Assembly: GCA_016779205.1 (NCBI GenBank)
Contig: JADHOC010000001.1
Span: 186,001-250,000 of the forward strand
DNA from: Planctomycetota bacterium
GTDB taxonomy: Bacteria > Planctomycetota > UBA1135 > GCA-002686595
Direction: 5' to 3'
Length of the DNA stretch: 64,000 nt
Part shown: positions 61,712-64,000 of the stretch, piece by piece
Numbering within the stretch: the stretch's first letter is position 1
Layout of the letters: every line of letters starts with the position of its first letter
The notes under the pieces: model-generated
The model's input: only the letters and a program-made list of their open reading frames with translations
What the model was told of the DNA's origin: nothing
Database searches by the model: none
Made by a program: the position numbers and the translations under genes

Positions 61712-62457
61712 CCGCGATGACCGATGCCGACTCCGTCCTCGGCGCCATGCGGCGCCACCGCTCGATCCGCGACTTCGGCCCCGAGCCCGTCCCCGACGAA
61801 CACACCGAGCGCGCCGTGGAGGCCGCGCAATGCGCCGCGACCTCGAGCTGGATTCAGGCCTATCAGCTGCTCCAGGTCATCGACCCCGCCGAGCGCGCCG
61901 CCCTCGCCGAGCTCGCAGGGGGGCAGCCCCAGGTGGAGCGCGCCGGAGCATTCTTCATCCTCTCCGGTGACACACGCCGTCACCGCCTCCTGGCCCGACG
62001 GGAGGGCGCGCCCTACGCCAACTCGGCGGAGCTCTTCGTCCTCGCCACCGTGGACGCGAGCCTGTTCGCCCAGAACCTCACCCTCGCCTTCGAGTCCATG
62101 GGGTACGGCACCTGCTACATCGGCGGAATCCGCAACCGCCTCGCCGAGGTGGACCGTCTGCTCGAGCTCCCCGAGGGGGTGTACCCGCTCTTCGGCCTCT
62201 GCGTCGGAGTCCCCGCCAGCGACCCGGGCACTCGCCCCAGGCTTCCTGCGCGGGCCATCTGGAGCCAGGGGCGCTATCCCTCCGATGCGGAGGTCATGGC
62301 CAGCGCGGACGCGTTCGACGAGCGCTCGGCCGCCTACTACGAGCAGCGTGGAGCGCCCGGCAGGAACTGGAGCGGGGGCGTCTGGCGCAAGTTCCGCCGC
62401 CCCCTCCGGCCCGATCTGCGCGGGTTCTACGACTCGAAGGGCGCGTCCTTCGACTGA
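61708..62457 (+). CDS. NfsA-type FMN nitroreductase
   Basis: A 249-residue FMN-dependent oxidoreductase. The N-terminal RRHRSIRDFGPEPVPDE is the flavin-binding start of nitroreductases; CAATSSWIQAYQLLQVID, AFESMGYGTCYIGGIRN and LFGLCVGVPASDPGTRPRLP are typical of the NfsA/FRP branch, which uses NADPH to reduce nitro compounds, quinones or flavins. GTG 61708 overlaps the MBL stop; an ATG three codons later is an alternative. Its end is only ten bases from the stop of the convergent glycosyltransferase gene. Confidence 0.87.
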   Translation: MTAMTDADSVLGAMRRHRSIRDFGPEPVPDEHTERAVEAAQCAATSSWIQAYQLLQVIDPAERAALAELAGGQPQVERAGAFFILSGDTRRHRLLARREGAPYANSAELFVLATVDASLFAQNLTLAFESMGYGTCYIGGIRNRLAEVDRLLELPEGVYPLFGLCVGVPASDPGTRPRLPARAIWSQGRYPSDAEVMASADAFDERSAAYYEQRGAPGRNWSGGVWRKFRRPLRPDLRGFYDSKGASFD

Positions 62458-62467
62458 GCCCCGGAGC

Positions 62468-63214
62468 TCAGCTCCGCCCGGACGGGTCCACTCGTGTGGA
62501 CGGGTTCCCCGGGTTGAAGCCGGAGTAGTTCCACCGGACGATGGCCCAGAGCGCGATGAAGGCGTCCTTCAGGCCGATCTTCTTCCCCTCGTGATAATTC
62601 CGGCCGTGGTAGCTGATGGGCACCTCGTAGATGGTCACCCCCATCTTCGCGATCTTGGCCGTCACCTCGGGCTCCACCGCGAAGGTGCGAGACTGGATGT
62701 CCAGGGCCCGGGCGACCTCGGCCCGGTAGACCTTGTAGCAGGTCTCCATGTCCGACAGGTGGAGGTCGGTGAACATGTTGCTCAGCAGAGTGAGCAGCCG
62801 GTTGCCGTGGGTGTGCCAGAAGGCGTGCACGCGCCCGACGGGGACCTTTCGAAAGCGACTCCCGTACACCACGTCGGCGACGTTGGCCTCGATCGGCTCG
62901 AGCAGCTTGGAGTAGTCGTCAGGGTCGTACTCGAGGTCAGCGTCCTGGACCAGCACCACGTCCCCCGAGACGTTCTGGAAGCCCGTCTGGAGCGCCCCGC
63001 CCTTGCCGCGGTTCACCTCGTGGAAGATCGTCTGGATCTTCCCAGGGTGGGCCTCCTTGAGCTCGCCCATGATCTCACGGGACCGATCCTTGGACCCGTC
63101 ATCCACGAGGACCACCTCGATCTCGAACGGCTGCGCCAGCACCCGGCCGACGATCTCGGCCAGGGTCCGCTCCTCGTTGTAGACCGGGATCACCACTGAG
63201 AGCTTCATCGTCAT
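62468..63214 (-). CDS. Family 2 glycosyltransferase (dolichol-phosphate-mannose-synthase-like)
   Basis: A 248-residue GT2 enzyme without membrane helices. KLSVVIPVYNEERTLAEIVG starts the GT-A fold, VVLVDDGSKDRSREIM binds the nucleotide, VVLVQDADLEYDPDDYSKLL holds the DxD metal motif, and VVYGSRF plus YKVYRAEVARAL are acceptor-side segments. It resembles polyprenyl-phosphate glycosyltransferases. The start ATG overlaps the stop of the upstream glycosyltransferase (ATGA at 63211), so they are co-expressed in a glycan locus that continues beyond the window. Confidence 0.9.
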   Translation of the reverse strand: MTMKLSVVIPVYNEERTLAEIVGRVLAQPFEIEVVLVDDGSKDRSREIMGELKEAHPGKIQTIFHEVNRGKGGALQTGFQNVSGDVVLVQDADLEYDPDDYSKLLEPIEANVADVVYGSRFRKVPVGRVHAFWHTHGNRLLTLLSNMFTDLHLSDMETCYKVYRAEVARALDIQSRTFAVEPEVTAKIAKMGVTIYEVPISYHGRNYHEGKKIGLKDAFIALWAIVRWNYSGFNPGNPSTRVDPSGRS

Positions 63215-64000
63215 GCTCCGGGCTCGTCGTCCATGGTAGTGAGCCCTGAGAAGAGCTCGTTCAGTCCCAGGAAGTCCGCGAAGCCCTCGTGGAGTTCCTG
63301 GTAGGCGGGCTCGCCCTCGATGCACCACATGGGGCGCAGGAAGAGCGGGAGAATCTCGGAGTCCGGGCGACCCCGGGCGTCCTGGATGGTCTTGCGGCGC
63401 GCCATCCAGTGGTCCCAGCGACCGAGGAGGTCATTGACGCCCACGAGGTCGGCGATCCCCACGCGGCCGATGCTGTCGTGGGTGTGCACGTTCTTCCGCA
63501 GCTTGCGGAACAGCTTCTGTCCGAGCCCGTCGTTGCCCAGGGTCTCCATGGACTCGATGCGGTAGCGGTCAGCGTCACCGAGGTCGCTGTGGATGAAGGC
63601 CCGTCGCACGGCGAGCCCCAGCATGGCCGGGAGCACCCTGCGGAGGTTGTCGTCGTCGTAGTTCTTCACGCACGCCAGCTGCGGGTTACGGATCTGCAGC
63701 AGCCGCAGGCGCTCGAGGGGCACCCGGCCGCTGGTGCTGCTGTGGTGGTGGTAGCACACCGCGGAGGGCGCGTAACGGACCTCGTGACCATGGACCCAGG
63801 TCCGCCAGCCGAGGTCGACGTCCTCGTAGTAGGCGAAGAACTCCTCGTCGAAGCCACCCACCTCGAAGTAGGCCTCCCGGTCCATCGCCATGGCGCCGCC
63901 GCAGGCGAAGAGCGTCTTGCGAGGCTGGTCGTACTTCTCGTGGGGATCCGCCAGGTAGCCCCGTTGGATCCCGATGCCGTGGAAGTTCATGCCGCCCGCC
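63211..64000 (-). CDS. Family 2 glycosyltransferase (WbbL/rhamnosyltransferase-like), partial N-terminus missing
   Basis: At least 263 residues; the frame is open to the window edge and the true start lies outside. The visible part begins AGGMNFHGIG and includes FACGGAMAMDREAYFEVGGF and EEFFAYYEDVDLGWRTWVHG, the typical acceptor/catalytic-base region (ED-x-D-x-x-R) of rhamnosyltransferase-like GT2 proteins. After this it carries about 150 residues without known motif (for instance RKTIQDARGRPDSEILPLFL), which is longer than usual and may be an additional helical domain. It is coupled to the downstream GT2 gene by ATGA overlap. Confidence 0.83.
   Translation of the reverse strand, partial: AGGMNFHGIGIQRGYLADPHEKYDQPRKTLFACGGAMAMDREAYFEVGGFDEEFFAYYEDVDLGWRTWVHGHEVRYAPSAVCYHHHSSTSGRVPLERLRLLQIRNPQLACVKNYDDDNLRRVLPAMLGLAVRRAFIHSDLGDADRYRIESMETLGNDGLGQKLFRKLRKNVHTHDSIGRVGIADLVGVNDLLGRWDHWMARRKTIQDARGRPDSEILPLFLRPMWCIEGEPAYQELHEGFADFLGLNELFSGLTTMDDEPGA

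Overview
The window is 64 kb of very GC-rich bacterial DNA (judged by eye, third codon positions are almost all G or C) with dense, often overlapping genes and frequent GTG and TTG starts. Signal peptides, lipoboxes, RND efflux, a beta-barrel-type protein and an OlsB-like acyltransferase point to a Gram-negative envelope. The mix (BoxR/BoxC/BoxB, an EboA/TatD pair, standalone SecDF-head remnant, sialidase-like and FN3 exported proteins, FixLJ) fits Planctomycetota or Myxococcota best, but no ribosomal or rRNA marker lies here, so this is an inference. No tRNA, rRNA, CRISPR array, insertion sequence or prophage was found.

Layout. 1-1415: a truncated SDR gene divergent from an amidohydrolase whose start codon directly follows a perfect 12-bp inverted repeat. 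7074-1485 (minus): a tightly overlapping five-gene operon for a coiled-coil lipoprotein, a terpene-cyclase-fold protein, EboA, an EboB-like TatD hydrolase and an exported sialidase-like protein; this looks like an unusual reduced ebo cluster and is the leading candidate for an undescribed system. 7260-8891: proline catabolism (P5C dehydrogenase). 9800-18571 (plus): tandem radical SAM paralogues, an ankyrin protein, a DapA-fold protein without its catalytic lysine, a PlsC acyltransferase, an NRDE/TANGO2 protein, an alpha/beta hydrolase-DedA-ATP-grasp fusion, and an OlsB-like N-acyltransferase; together these suggest an aminolipid synthesis or handling locus.

18630-23217: a large secreted gluzincin-like protein and a ChaN-like lipoprotein. 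23214-27280: boxR divergent from boxC-boxB (aerobic benzoyl-CoA epoxidation), closed by a 19-bp perfect terminator stem. 27364-30867: SGNH hydrolase, flippase, SGNH hydrolase (surface polysaccharide). 30855-34897: ALDH7-type dehydrogenase, ettA, Nudix. 34898-36455: a pair of operator-like palindromes, a small membrane-anchored protein, and a SecDF-P1-head pseudogene broken by a 20-bp tandem duplication. 36456-39889: exported PPC/FN3 protein and an EEP-family lipoprotein.

46263-40715 (minus): an efflux operon (adaptor, RND pump) that runs into a threonine dehydratase and a sirtuin. 46427-50106: tig-clpP-clpX protein quality control. 50212-52245: DHH phosphoesterase and an RlmN-like methylase. 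55382-52228 (minus): DUF5916-type exported barrel protein coupled to an ATP-grasp ligase. 56987-55590: a degenerate aldehyde-dehydrogenase-fold protein. 57121-62457 (plus): rnpA-yidD without rpmH or yidC nearby, then a PD40 lipoprotein overlapping a FixL-type kinase, FixJ-type regulator, MBL hydrolase and nitroreductase. 64000-62468 (minus): two family 2 glycosyltransferases, the first cut by the window edge.
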